The notes under the pieces are model-generated. The model saw only the letters and a program-made list of their open reading frames with translations. It did no database searches and was not told where the DNA came from. Below, one piece after another: positions 11,501-22,976 of a stretch of 64,000 bases of DNA. Where the stretch lies: contig NC_060064.1 in NCBI RefSeq assembly GCF_020283565.1, positions 16,946,337 to 17,010,336 on the forward strand. Direction: 5' to 3'. Position numbers and translations under genes: made by a program. Numbering within the stretch: position 1 is the first letter of the stretch; the number at the start of each line of letters is the position of its first letter. The DNA is from Trifolium pratense (lineage: Eukaryota; Streptophyta; Magnoliopsida; Fabales; Fabaceae).

Positions 11501-11924
11501 CAAAAGACAGCGCCCAGCAAAATCCTGTCTTGCAACATGTCTACATTAAATGCAAAGTTGGTAAAGTGTTATCATATGCTATCAAACTAAAATAAGAATA
11601 AACCAAGTCAAACTAATACCATTTCAATTAAACTGATTACATTACCATCTAATGCCATATAATCCAACTAAACTAATACGTACCATAATCCAACTAAACT
11701 AATACGTACCATCTAACTATGCTACTCTAAATTACATAACTACATTACAACCTCAATTTACATTATTTACATACACTAACCGAGCACTAACTGCAGTTAG
11801 CCATTAGGCATAAACTAAGGTTGAAGTGAGATGAAATGATATATAAATCACACCCACAAGTGACCATACTTGTCTTAAAATCACATCCTCCTACCAAGTA
11901 ACAGTCACCTTGATCAAACTTGCA
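8586..11924. other. Long gene-free region
   Basis: No gene is supported. Notable pieces: a GTACC-rich patch at 9042-9185 far above local GC; a CT tract at 9369-9399; a direct repeat of AATGCTTATGAGCCCTTA at about 9633 and 9674; a foldback at 10818-10974; and small ACTAATACGTACCAT repeats near 11660-11720. The 11314-11595 plus frame has no domain and is not called. Confidence 0.55.
10818..10974. repeat. Inverted repeat with 24-bp perfect arms
   Basis: GTTACCGGAACACTTTGG plus six A at 10818-10841 is exactly complementary to 10951-10974, with further partial pairing inside. It looks like a small foldback element. A related fragment (CATATCAGAACATTTTTTTCCAA) lies at about 11352-11376. Confidence 0.8.
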
Positions 11925-14395
11925 ATGTATTCTTCGGATGGCCAATCAGCTACTTCACCCCTCCAAAATAAGACGATATACTCACCCCATGATCCTCTAG
12001 TTTCACAAAGCAAATCAAACCTACATGAAACATTTAACGACTCAGACGACGAGGCAGTTGCCGCAACCCCAACTCCGCCAAAAGCAAAGAAATCATTTAC
12101 ATTTCAAGAAGCTGGAACAGCAACAAATCCAGTGAACGTATCATCCAGGTACACATCATATTAATATGTTTTACAGGTTCTTACCTATCTTTCTACAGGG
12201 AAAAAACCAGTGTGCATTCAGGGTTGTCTTGCATTACAAGACTGACTATTTACATGTATATAAATGGAATACACAGCGGACAGAAACAGTTAAATCAAGT
12301 CAACGAATGTCATGGAAAAGATGAGGAATGGTTGCACACCAGAATATACAAGAAACATGTATGAAATTTAATATACTTTGTAATCATTTTAGACAATCTT
12401 ACAATTTAAATGACACCCTAAACATGGATAGGGTAAATTTCTGGATGAATTTGCAAACCAATTTTAACAATATTATACTATTTTTCCTATCAACCATTTA
12501 GTTAATCAATCTTACAAGGTAAATGTCATGGAAAACAGGGTACAAGTAAAGATAGCGAGGCGGTGGCCAGCAAATGGACCGATGATAAAAAACAGAAGAA
12601 AGAATCCGGAAAACACCGTGTATGAAATTTACGATCCTTTGTCTAACGATTTTTTGTAGCCGTTTTAGACAAACTTATATTATAAGTTAAAAATCTTACA
12701 AGTTAAATGACATGGAAAACAGCGTACAAGTAAAGATAGCGAGGCGGTGGCCAGCAAATGGACCGATGATAAAAAATAGAAGAAAGAATCCGGAAAACAC
12801 TGTGTATGAAATTTACGATCCTTTGTCTAACGATTTTTTGTAGCCGTTTTAGACAAACTTATATTATAAGTTAAAAATCTTACAAGTTAAATGACATGGA
12901 AAACAGGGTACAAGTAAAGATAGCGAGGCGGTGGCCAACAAATGGGCTGATGACAAAAAACACTGTGTATGAAATTTACGATTTGTTTGACGAATCTTTG
13001 TAGCGATTTTTGACAATTTTATAAGTTAAACGACACTGTGAACAGGGTTTAAAATATCAGGAAGATGAGATGCCATCAGATGACCAGAGTAATGACACGG
13101 AACAGGATAACAAAGCAACAACATACCAGGTATGAATATTCTTGATGAACTGTGCACACGAATCTTAGGAAATTAATGTTGGTGCCATTAATGTTTCTGC
13201 TAGTAAAATTATGTTAATCTTATCTTATAAGTTAAACGACACGATGAATAGGGTCGAAGACTAGGGGACACGATATGGATTAATCACAGAAAACGCATAA
13301 AAGAGACAAAAACACGCGTTGGGGTAAATTTCCAGATGAACTCTACATATGCTGTTCTATGTTGTTGTTCATCCTTATGTTACTGCCGGCAACCATTTTG
13401 TTGATCTAATAAGTTAAAATTCACGTAACAGAATCCAAGGTGTCCGGTTAATGAAAAGGAATCTGTTGATTGGAGCGCTCTCATAGAAAAGAATAAAGAT
13501 TCAAAAAAGAGCAATGTATGACATTTCTGGATGAACTTTGTACATGAATTTAAACAATATCACAATTCATTACATGTAACCATTTAGCTAATGCCTTAAG
13601 TGCAATTACACATCTAAACAGGATTTGAGGGGAAGGATAGATGTTTTGGAGCATGGATTTGAAAGTATGAAAGAAACGATGAAAGAATCGTTTGCGGAGC
13701 TGAAAGAAACCATACTCCAAACCGCGGCGCAGAACAACGCAAAGGAAGTCTCAGGAACAGGAAAAAAGAAAAGGAAGGCTAAGGAGGTAATGAAACCAGA
13801 AGAAGAGGCAGGGAATAATGGAAGCAAACTGTTCGGAGCGCCAGCTAATTGCAAAAAAAACAGAGGGCCCGTAAAGGCAACATGCACGCGAACTGGGTTT
13901 AACATAAACCCGTCAAAAAAGCATGGCAATGTCATCTCTTTTGGGAAAACCCATGTGCCCCCAGTAAGTCAACAACTTGTAGCTGAAACTATTGTGCTCA
14001 TAGTAAGTCAACAATGCGTAACTAATTGTGCCAATGTTTTTTATACAGTGGCTGGGTAATACATTTAAGCTGACCAACGACATGTACCTGACCGAGGAAG
14101 AGACCCAAATAGCAACCTACATGTTCCACCGAAGAAAAAGCCAACACATTAGCGAGTGAGTGATGTTTTTGAACGACCGAATGGAAATATTCATTTTGAA
14201 TTTAATTTAAATGGGATCGAATTATTGTTTCATATTCATTAGTAACATAACATAAGTTTGCTATACAGGAATGATGTTTTTATCAGTCCCGAGAATGGGT
14301 ACTGTCAAGCAACCAGGCAAAAGATGAACTGTTTGATCCCCAAGCAACTGGTTGATGACGAGGTAATATTATTAACTAAATGTCATTACCGAGAA

Positions 14396-14429
<34 letters not shown>

Positions 14430-15686
14430 TGTTCAGATTCTAACCGAGAATATTATGTTGCAGATCATCAGTCTGGCAGCGTGCATGATGACGCACACGG
14501 CCAGACAATCAATGTCAAATGCAAATTGCTGGTATCTCCCAACAACGTTTTCGGTATACTACTAACATTCTCAGTAAAACTTATAAATTAGATTTTAAAA
14601 GCAAAATATAGCTTTTGTTTTGCTTTTCGCGTTAGTTTATCGGTGCTGTCCACTTTATATTGCCTGGATGTTTCCTGGTATTTCTATTGTGGTCTTTCTA
14701 TACTCGTACATTAATGCCCTTTTTAATAATTTTTTTGCTGATTTTAAAAAATAACTGTAATGCGTCACAGCAATATATTCTGTCCTGGGAGTGCTCCCAC
14801 ACAACAGTGGCCAAGAAGCACTTTAAGGCATTCATGGGAAAGGCCGACAAACTGTCAAAGGTAATACACTAACACACAAACTTACAAAGAGCATTTGTAT
14901 GGGATAATACCCATCAATTCATCGTTGTTTTTTATAATATGTTTTGTATTTATTATAAAGGTTTTCATACCTTTCCACGACTCAACGTGTGGCCCACACT
15001 GGATGCTGTTAGTCATTGATTTTGAGAAGGAGAAATTGACCTACCTTGACTCTTTCCCCATGACAAAGTCTTCCCACAACATAACGCGGAGCATAAAAAC
15101 TATGGTGAAATTCGGTCACTTGTCTCCAACTGTATATTAGTACTATGATAATATACGAATTATACAAATTAATAGTGTTATAAGAAATTATTTTGGCCAG
15201 GCGCTGTTTATGGAGGGAATGCTGCAAAGTGGCATATTTTACGACAATCCGAGCACACCTAGGCCACTGGTGTCGCATTTTCACATGTCTTTCCCCAGTG
15301 CCGCTGGTTCACAGGGCATTAACTCGTAAGCGGTTATATAAACTACATTTTTATAAAAGTACATCCATTCAAGACTCTAAATACGAAGATATATTGTAGG
15401 AATGACTGTGCAGTCTTCGTCATCCTTTGGATGACATCTGCAAAGGAGGAGGAAGGATACAAAGTGGAGGTATGAAACATTACACAGTAGATTCTGAATT
15501 TAGAGTTTTGTATATTGTAGAGTTTTAAGTTTTTATCGGTTTGTATAGGTGGACAATGGATCCAGACTGCAGATTGCGATTGATTTGGTGTTGGCGCCAT
15601 ATAATAAACACAAGTCAATCGTAATGCAGAATGCTGAAGATTTCAATGCGCGCAAGAAAAGATCATCATTGCGTAAAGGGGTGTAA
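11925..15686 (+). CDS. Ulp1-type (C48) cysteine protease family protein
   Basis: Exons by eye: 11925-12148, 12199-12358, 12539-12619, 12907-12966, 13046-13129, 13252-13323, 13432-13515, 13622-13963, 14049-14155, 14269-14362, 14464-14553, 14771-14860, 14961-15104, 15201-15325, 15400-15469, 15549-15686. All have GT-AG borders and one continuous frame of about 654 codons. A further exon copy at 12723-12803 carries an in-frame TAG and is left out. The N-terminal half is charged and disordered, with a helix (MKETMKESFAELKETI) and a GKKKRKAKE nuclear-signal-like run. The C-terminal half matches the Ulp1/SENP catalytic fold: PHWMLLVID (His509), TYLD (Asp526), and SQGINSNDC (Gln582, Cys589), with Ala replacing the usual Gly after Cys. 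Ulp1 enzymes process or remove SUMO; many plant copies are carried by Mutator-like elements. Intact triad and splicing suggest it can be expressed. The start is the first ATG in frame and an upstream exon is possible. Confidence 0.82.
12525..13000. repeat. 184-bp exon-intron unit in three tandem copies
   Basis: TACAAGTAAAGATAGCGAGG occurs at 12541, 12725 and 12909, a strict 184-bp period. Each unit contains an acceptor, a symmetric exon (81, 81, 60 bp) and a GTATGAAATTTACG donor. Copy 2 has CAG changed to TAG (12777-12779). Copy 3 lost 21 bp in frame. Confidence 0.93.
14396..14430. repeat. (TTA)n microsatellite in an intron
   Basis: About eleven TTA triplets in the Ulp1-gene intron between the exons ending 14362 and starting 14464. 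Confidence 0.9.
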
Positions 15687-15705
15687 TTTGTATGATTTGT
15701 ACAAT

Positions 15706-15960
15706 GTATGATTTGGACAATGGTCGGATTATGTATTATGGGACAACTTGAAATGTTATGTTTTTTGGTATGTATTATGGTACAATTTATGGTACTGATT
15801 TTGCAGTGGGTTAGCTGTGGGTTTTGTATGATTTGGACAATGGTCGGATTATGTATTATGGTACAATTTATGGTACTGATGTTGCAGTGGCTTAGCTGTG
15901 GGTTTTGGTACTGATGTTGCTGCTGTATTATTTATTATGGTACAATTTGAATCTCTATGT
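15706..15960. repeat. 120-bp direct repeat downstream of the Ulp1 gene
   Basis: GTATGATTTGGACAATGGTC recurs at 15706 and 15826, followed by decaying TATTATGGTACAATTT units to about 16010. It lies in the likely 3' flank. Confidence 0.8.
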
Positions 15961-17515
15961 ATTATGGTACAATTAGAATGTTCTAATTTTATGGTTACAA
16001 TTTGAATGTTATATTTTGCTGGTTAGTTGTGGGTTCTGGTACTGATGTGTGGTGTCTAGTGTATACTTGCTTCTATGCGATATATATAGGCCTCTGGGAG
16101 TGACAGTTTTGCCTCTGAAGTCCCTATTCTCCACGTTCTATGGTAATGGAGTGGTGGGATCGTGCGTGTGGTTCTTTTTTTCCGCCAATATTTATAAATT
16201 TAAAAATGTATTATATTGTATCTTAATTGTGTAATTTTATAAGATTTTTGTTTTCATGGGCCCGGGTAGCAGGCGGATAATGTTGTCCCTTACTGTGCTT
16301 TATGCAAGTTGGGCCTTTACTTTATCCCCCGATAAGCAACGGTGAAATTGTTTTCAAAACAAAGTCAGGTTGAGCGCAATTATCAACTCCTATTCATTAA
16401 GCATCTGGAATTCAATTTGGAAAAGCTTCCTAATTATTTTCAGTCTTGCTTAATGTATTAGCACATCTTAGCATATATAAAAAATAAACAGGTGTACATG
16501 GCAGCATGTTTCTATGTATATTCGCGTGTATTACAACTTATTCAACAACTACAATGATTAGAACTAGACCCTATAATTGCATTTTAGCTAAGACTTTAAA
16601 ATGGCCTTATAAAATAATAACTACATGTACCTGGTATTTTGACGATTGCCCTACTCATTCTCTAAAGCTCTACGCTGGCACAACCTGTGAAAATAGATAT
16701 ACACAAGCCATGATGGTAACTACCACACAGTATGCATAAGTATATAGAAGGAACCAAAAAACCAGGTAAAATGAATGACAGCAACTGCCGATTGAAAATA
16801 AAAAGAACAGTTTTAAGGGATTGCAAACAGAGGGAGTAATACACAAATCATGTCAAAGTGAACTTAATTAAAATATTAAATCCAATGTGAACTTAACCAC
16901 CTTACATCAAAGTGAACATAACCAGGTAAAGTCAACAACACCCTTCAAAAACGGGCTGAATGAACGACAAAAACCAGGTAAAATGAACGACAACAACTGC
17001 AGATTGAAAATAAAAAAGAACAGTTTTAAGGGATTGCAAAAAGAGGGAGTAATACACAAATCATGTCAAAGTGAACTTAATTAAAATATTAAATCCAATG
17101 TGAACTTAACCACCTTACATCAAAGTGAATTAAGCTACCAGTGCCCACGACCCCAACATAATATTCTTGTACAAATTTAGTACAAATTTAGTGCGATTTT
17201 AAGGGATTGGCTTAACGACCTTAAAATTCATGTAACCTGTACGAGACACTTTGTTCTTTGGTTTTAGGTTGACTGACAGAGAATATTACATAAGATTGAA
17301 GGTGTGTTGGGATAAAAATAAGATTGAAATATTTAAAATAAATTAACATAAATCTTTAAAATAAATTAACATAAAAATAAGACTGAAGATTAATAATAAA
17401 TTATTGTAAATTACATAAGGTGGCCAAAAGTCCTAAGCTTATCCCACGCTTCCTGTAATCACAAGTACTTGTGGTGCATGATTTCTTCTAGTTTACTAAT
17501 TTTAAGCTTGTAAAC
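15961..17515. other. Gene-free region with a 212-bp duplication
   Basis: ACCAGGTAAAATGAA begins near-identical segments at about 16761 and 16973; the duplicated block covers roughly 16758-17131. Frames at 16049-16234 and 16506-16739 (plus) show no domain. Otherwise AT-rich. Confidence 0.6.
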
Positions 17516-18052
17516 TTACAGGTCATCCATCTTCCCTTCAAAACGGCCTAAGATGCAACTTCGGTCTTGAAGTCTCACCAAAGCATCTGCAATAGCCCCT
17601 TGGACTTCTGCCATCCGTTTCTTAAGAGGATGCAATTGATTCATCACATCCCGTATATCATTGTCCAAATTCCTCTCCTCTCTTTCTTTTCCAAAGAGAG
17701 GACAACTTTTCCAAAATTTGTTCAGATTTTTATCAAGTGACCGCTCCTCTTCGCGGTAAACTTTGTACGTGGAACTCCACACTTTGACATTCTCCCGGGC
17801 AGTCTTTGTTTTGTCGATCAAAATAAGCCACTCGTTTTGGATTTCATCATTTTCAGACCAAACAGCAAGAAACAAGGGTTTATCGGAAGCAAGCAGAGAA
17901 TAAAACATCTCTGCCATGTGCAAGAAAGATTTTTGATCTGTTGATAGATCAGTAATCTCTTTAATTTCACTAATTAAAGAGCGAAAGCGATCGGTCATAC
18001 CTGGGGTTTCTAGAAGAAACAAGAAATCCTCTTCAACTAGCAAACTTTTCAT
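17516..18052 (-). CDS. Hypothetical charged coiled-coil protein, 178 residues
   Basis: Single exon from the ATG at 18052 (MKSLLVEEDF) to TAA at 17516. It has balanced Glu/Lys/Arg content with heptad-like helices (REERNLDNDIRDVMNQLH, LKKRMAEVQGAIADALVRL) and no signal peptide or membrane span. The codon pattern and length stand out from the AT-rich flanks, so it is likely a real or recently real gene. No family recognised. It may be the end of a longer spliced gene whose 5' exons lie in 18060-18900, where I see no clear exon. Confidence 0.55.
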   Translation of the reverse strand: MKSLLVEEDFLFLLETPGMTDRFRSLISEIKEITDLSTDQKSFLHMAEMFYSLLASDKPLFLAVWSENDEIQNEWLILIDKTKTARENVKVWSSTYKVYREEERSLDKNLNKFWKSCPLFGKEREERNLDNDIRDVMNQLHPLKKRMAEVQGAIADALVRLQDRSCILGRFEGKMDDL

Positions 18053-20841
18053 GGACAAGGAGAAGAATGAGAAGGAGAAGAATGAGAAGAAGAACCCATG
18101 ATATTAAAATGAGAGTAAGGTAGGATATAGTAGAATAAAAGAAAGAAAGATTTTTTCGCGTAAACAAGAATGAGTGAAATTAGCCTAAGTGTATGTGGGT
18201 TTTATATACGCATGAAATGAATTTGAAAGTTTGTCAACAATAACTTCTCACTGACCAGTATTTCCTTCCCACTAATTTTTTTTCACTTCCCAGTTCCCAC
18301 TAGTATTTACGGATCTGGATTTACTTCCCTTAAACCACTCAAGTTCCCACTAACTGGTTTTTAATTTACACTAACCTCTCAAGTGCACCGTTTATTGTCT
18401 TGGTGCATATTTATTCCCCACTCAACCATATTAATCGGATTTGAACAACAACCGACCACAAATTATTCAGGAAAATTATATGTAGAAAATTTTGTTTTTA
18501 AACACGCGACTTTTTAAATAATTCGTTTTTAATCTATTCATAGTGTAATCTTTCATTTGAACTCACCAAATATCTCCAGTATTACGATAAAGTAAAACGG
18601 CACAAGTGCGGAAAATCAAACCCAAACTAACAAATTATATAGAGATATTGCAGAAATTACTCTTATAGATAGATCCGTAACAGTGAAACAAATAAAACAA
18701 ACCTGTAATAGCGAGAGATCCGTAACCGAGGAACCGAGCTCGAAAATGCTGGGGTTGAAGAAGAAGCAGATCCACGAAGCTGGGTTTGAATTTGAAGAAC
18801 TTCTGATTGTGTCGTGAAGGAGATGAGCAAAGTCGAAACAGATCCACGAAGCAAGCTCCTATTTTTTTTTGTAAATAAATTAGAGGGAAGGTGATAATTT
18901 AAGGGGAGGTGATTAATTAGAGGGAAGGTTAATCAGAAGTTGCAAAGTAAGTAAGGGGGCGTTTTGGTAAAATCCACCCAAGGCTCATTGGTGGGGTCGA
19001 AAGGCATAAAATCAACACATCCACATGGCAATTTGTCATTTGTGCGTACCGGTGCAGCAAAAAACCCATCCTGCACCGGAGAATTTGCCATATTTTAAAT
19101 ATAAAAAAGCGTAGAATTTCAAATTCAAATCAATGTATATCAATATTTATATAATTATAAATTAAATTGTACTTACGCAATAATACATAAATTTATGTTA
19201 GTGGTATAAATCTAAAAACAATGTTTTTTAAGAATTTTTCTCTTTCCATCCCTCATGTTTCTTTCGGCCTTTCTGAAATTCCAATTTTACCCTCATAAAT
19301 AATTTTTGGAAAATGTTTTCCAAAATTTATATTTTTTTGGAATCTATTTTTCAAAATAGACTAAAATGTAGTTTCAAATCTATCTTTTTTTTTTTAAAAA
19401 AAAAACTATCTTTTTTCATTCACATTCCGGTGTTTTGAAAAATAGAATCTCATAAACTCATAAACTGTTAATTTTGATTGATCTCAATAACATATCAAAT
19501 GATTTTCAATTTTTCTAAAAATTTCTATGGATGATCTATATGATATAATCTTTCAATCCAACGGTCGATTTTGTAAAATTCGTATTCGTTATAATGTTTT
19601 TTTTTTGAAGAAACTAAAATGAAATATATTAACACAAACAGCCTCCCCAGTACAAGGCGTACCGAGGTAGACTACAAGAGTTTACAATAGAGCTAAAGAG
19701 ATGCAATCACAATATTTGTTATAATGTTATTCGAGACTTGTGCATGGTGCACCACATGAACCACTTGTTCATATGTTAGAAAAAGTCGTTCATTCAAATT
19801 AATAAAACTAACATTATAATTAAAAAGACAAAGAATGAAGGGTGGATGAGCCTACTGGACTCTCTCCCGTGAAAATGTCACAGGAAGTGATCTTTTCCCC
19901 TATCATGTGGGCACGTGATAAAGAACCTAAAAGTCGAAGTTTTGCATTGAACACAAAATACTATTTTGATTTTGAAAAAGTTAAATACATAACTTTTAAT
20001 ATTATTATTTCTTTATTGAGTTTCTTAACATGTGCCCTCAAGGTCATGTGCCCTTAAAAACACATGTTAGTTTTTTCCAATTTAAAATAATCCAAAATGT
20101 ATTTGGTAAAGTACTCCTATTTTTTACATTTACCATTGACGCATGAACTTCAACTTTTAAAAAATATTTTTACCTAAATTTTGACTTTGATTTCTTCAAC
20201 GGAATATACTCTTTTCGGTGCTATATATAAGAAAAAATTTACATTTTAGATTCATTGTAAAGTTGATGTATCTAGACAACATTATGGTCTAAATACATCA
20301 ACTTTACGATGAATCTAGAAAATAAACTTTCTCTTATATATAGAACCAAAGAGAGTATTATTTTCTTGCAAAATCAAATTGCATCTAGTTTCTAGACAAC
20401 AAGATTGTCCATATACACATTCTTATCACTACATCTTTATTTTTGACGCAGTCTGCAGGATCCTAAACTTTACACCATGTAGATGTTCTTTAAGATTCTA
20501 AAATCCTGTGGATTTTGTCAACTTCGTCACATTGGAACGTTACAATCGTACAAAGACCGAGTTACTTGTTGAAAACAATTTATGGAGTACTGATTTGGCC
20601 TTAAAATGGTCTTATTAGAACAATTATTTTGAAGAGGTTTATAATTCTTAGTTTTAACAAGCTAAGATTTTGTGGAATTATAAACAGAAAAGAAAAAGAA
20701 GCTTAGATTAAACGAAACTTATAATAGCAGCTCAACTTAATTAGCAATTAAACATTACATAACATTCAAATGATACCCAAATGCAAATTCTATTTCTTAT
20801 TTAAACTAGAAATGCATTTTTAACTAAGCTAGACCTCATTA
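18053..20841. other. Gene-free region with one MITE
   Basis: AT-rich sequence with homopolymer runs. The 18635-18854 minus frames and the 19842-20057 plus frame have no recognisable domain. The only defined element is the Stowaway-like MITE at 20209-20355. Confidence 0.55.
20209..20355. mobile_element. Stowaway-like MITE, 147 bp
   Basis: Imperfect terminal inverted repeats starting CTCTTTTCGGTGCTATATATAA and ending TATATAGAACCAAAGAGAG are flanked by TA dinucleotides at 20207-20208 and 20356-20357. The whole element folds back on itself. It is a Tc1/mariner-type non-autonomous element and a relative of the one at 22355 (also 147 bp). Confidence 0.85.
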
Positions 20842-21873
20842 TCACTTGCATTTTGAAAGTGGTTTGCCACACAAACACTTGTTATGCAAGTAAGCATACT
20901 CATCAAACTTGTCCTGCAATATTCCAGTCCCACCTCTTGGAATCTCACCACACAATTGATTATAACTCACATTAAATAGTTGCAAATTTTCCACTTTTGT
21001 CAATGCAGCTGGAATCTTCCCATAAATCTTATTATGATTCACATCCAACCATATCAAACTTTGTTTTGGAAAATCAACTTTCGAAAAATCAAACGACAAT
21101 AAGTTTCTTGAAAGGTCAAGTGTCCGTGTCCTTTTCTTGCTCCCGAAAAGCACGGAAGCATCACCTTCGAGTTTGTTCCTCGAAAAGTCTATGCTCTCTG
21201 GGTCTATTTGGCCCAATGAAGTTGGAATGGGCCCAGAAAGTTGGTTGTGAGACAAGTCGATATTTGGGCCGGGCTTTTTGAATGAACCAAATGATTTAGG
21301 TATTGGGCCAGTGAGCTTGTTTCGGTCCAAATGTAAGGACTCGAGGTTAGGCAACTGGGAAAGTGAGCTTGGTATTGGGCCTGAGAGGTTGTTGGCGGAA
21401 AGGTAAAGTAGCTGGAGATTTTTAAGTTGGCCCAAGAAAGATGGTATCGGGCCTGAGACACCGGTATATTCGATAAAAAGGTACTTGAGTTTTGTGAGCT
21501 TGGCGATAGTGGGTTGAATTGGGCCTGTGAGCCTGGAAAGTTTATGGAATTCGAGGTTTTCGAGATTTGGGAGGTCACCGACGGACGGGGGTATGTGGCC
21601 CGAGAGATTTGTGTCTGGCACAGAAGATTTCATAATTAAGGCCGTGATACGATGCGTTTTGATGTCGCACTTGACGCAATACCAATCACAACAGTCCGTT
21701 TGTGGATTCCATGAGGCTAGAAAGTAAGGGTTGTTGAGTTCCTTCTTGAATCTGAGGAGTACCTTCTTGTCTTGAGGGTTACATTTCTCAGATAATGCAA
21801 CTGGGGACAGTAGTAGTAGTGAGAGGAGACATAATGCTAGAATCATTGCAGTTCCACCAAACTTGGTTCTCAT
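20842..21873 (-). CDS. PGIP: Polygalacturonase-inhibiting protein (PGIP), cluster copy 1
   Basis: Intronless, 343 residues. A hydrophobic signal peptide (residues 1-28, ending VALS) precedes an LRRNT cap with Cys31, Cys61-Cys62, Cys66, Cys69 and the hallmark CCDWYCVKCD. About ten leucine-rich repeats of the extracellular plant type (LxxLxLxxNxLxGPIPxxLxxL) follow. The C-terminal cap has Cys308, Cys333, Cys335, Cys342 (NKCLCGKPLSKCK). PGIPs act in the cell wall, binding fungal or insect endo-polygalacturonases on the concave LRR face. That slows pectin breakdown and favours defence-eliciting oligogalacturonides. It is the first of five same-strand paralogs, closest to the copies at 25766 and 31429, and the only one keeping the canonical Cys in CCxWYC. 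A floral-regulator role (FOR1-like) is a less likely alternative. Confidence 0.93.
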   Translation of the reverse strand: MRTKFGGTAMILALCLLSLLLLSPVALSEKCNPQDKKVLLRFKKELNNPYFLASWNPQTDCCDWYCVKCDIKTHRITALIMKSSVPDTNLSGHIPPSVGDLPNLENLEFHKLSRLTGPIQPTIAKLTKLKYLFIEYTGVSGPIPSFLGQLKNLQLLYLSANNLSGPIPSSLSQLPNLESLHLDRNKLTGPIPKSFGSFKKPGPNIDLSHNQLSGPIPTSLGQIDPESIDFSRNKLEGDASVLFGSKKRTRTLDLSRNLLSFDFSKVDFPKQSLIWLDVNHNKIYGKIPAALTKVENLQLFNVSYNQLCGEIPRGGTGILQDKFDEYAYLHNKCLCGKPLSKCK

Positions 21874-21938
21874 TTTTTGTTGTAATTTGAACTTTAATGG
21901 TAGGGCAGTGGGGTGGGAGAGAATTGATGGAACATTGG

Positions 21939-21946
21939 TACTTATA
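21939..21946 (-). promoter_or_regulatory. Candidate TATA box, PGIP copy 1
   Basis: TATAAGTA on the minus strand, 66-73 bp upstream of the ATG. It matches the position of TATA boxes before the other cluster copies. Confidence 0.5.
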
Positions 21947-22354
21947 GAATAAGCCTAATAATAATGAGAAACACATGACTTGTTAGTTACATGGAATAAA
22001 ATAAAATAATGAATTACAGTATATGTTTATGTCAATGTCAATTTTCTGTGCATGCTTCATCGTAACATTGTGAAAGGTGTAAATAGTACTTCTATAACAA
22101 GTAAATAAAGTCTAAAAATATATTATTTTTTTAGGAATTGGAAAAAAAAATTAAAAGAAATTAATTAGTCACTTGAACTCAATATATTGATATATTTTTC
22201 ATGTAAAATTTTACAATGGTACAACTATCATAAATATAATTTTGGTAGAACTCCTTATGAACTATCATAAATATAATTTTACAATGTTACAACTATCATA
22301 AATATTTTTCATGTAAAATTTTACAATGTCAAGATTATATATGTTACTCAAATA

Positions 22355-22501
22355 CTCCATCCGGTCCTAAATATAAGAGGAAATTTATTTTTTAGATTCA
22401 TTGAGAATCTAATGTATCTAGTCCATATTATGAACTAGATGTATTAGATTCTCAATGAATCTAAAAAGCAAAATTTCTCTTATATTTAGGACCGGAGAGA
22501 G
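22355..22501. mobile_element. Stowaway-like MITE, 147 bp
   Basis: Ends CTCCATCCGGTCCTAAATATAAGAG and CTCTTATATTTAGGACCGGAGAGAG are near-complementary. TA flanks lie at 22353-22354 and 22502-22503. The element is almost fully palindromic, as Stowaway elements are. Confidence 0.9.
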
Positions 22502-22976
22502 TATAAGTATATTGATTAATTAATATATTTGAAATATATTGTCATATATTTTGTCCTCGATTATATGTTACTCCCTATGTGATCAAATACATTAATTATC
22601 ATCGATCGTTAGTTAATTCAATGGTGATTGGTGCTGAACTTGGTAGGAAGTCCCACTGTTCGATACCAGATTAAACTTATGGTGAAAGAAAAAAAAACAA
22701 AACATTAACTATTAAGTAAATTTAAAAGGATGAATTTTATGTGTATTTTGTTAGGGAGGAAGATATTTGGATTCTCTTTGATTTTCCTAAAATAAATTTA
22801 ACTTGGAAAGCGAAAATATTGTATATTTAATTGTATTTATGCGTGTTGTAAAATAAAAATACCTTGGAGTTTTGCCTAAATATAAGAAATCTGAAAAATT
22901 AAAACTTTAGAGATTATGATAATTTTTGGAAAATGCTAAATTGGGCACTAGTTAGGCATATTAATAAGAAATTTTA

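Noticed and set aside
11314..11595. 93-codon plus frame before the Ulp1-like gene
   Set aside because: Low-complexity and overlaps a decayed copy of the 10818-10974 foldback arm; no continuity with the first Ulp1 exon.
12723..12803. Exon copy 2 of the Ulp1-like gene as coding
   Set aside because: Carries an in-frame TAG at 12777-12779; including it would truncate the protease.
20997..21727. Plus-strand frames opposite PGIP genes (also near 26034, 35342, 51520)
   Set aside because: Antisense shadows of the LRR coding sequence; they recur because the genes are paralogs.
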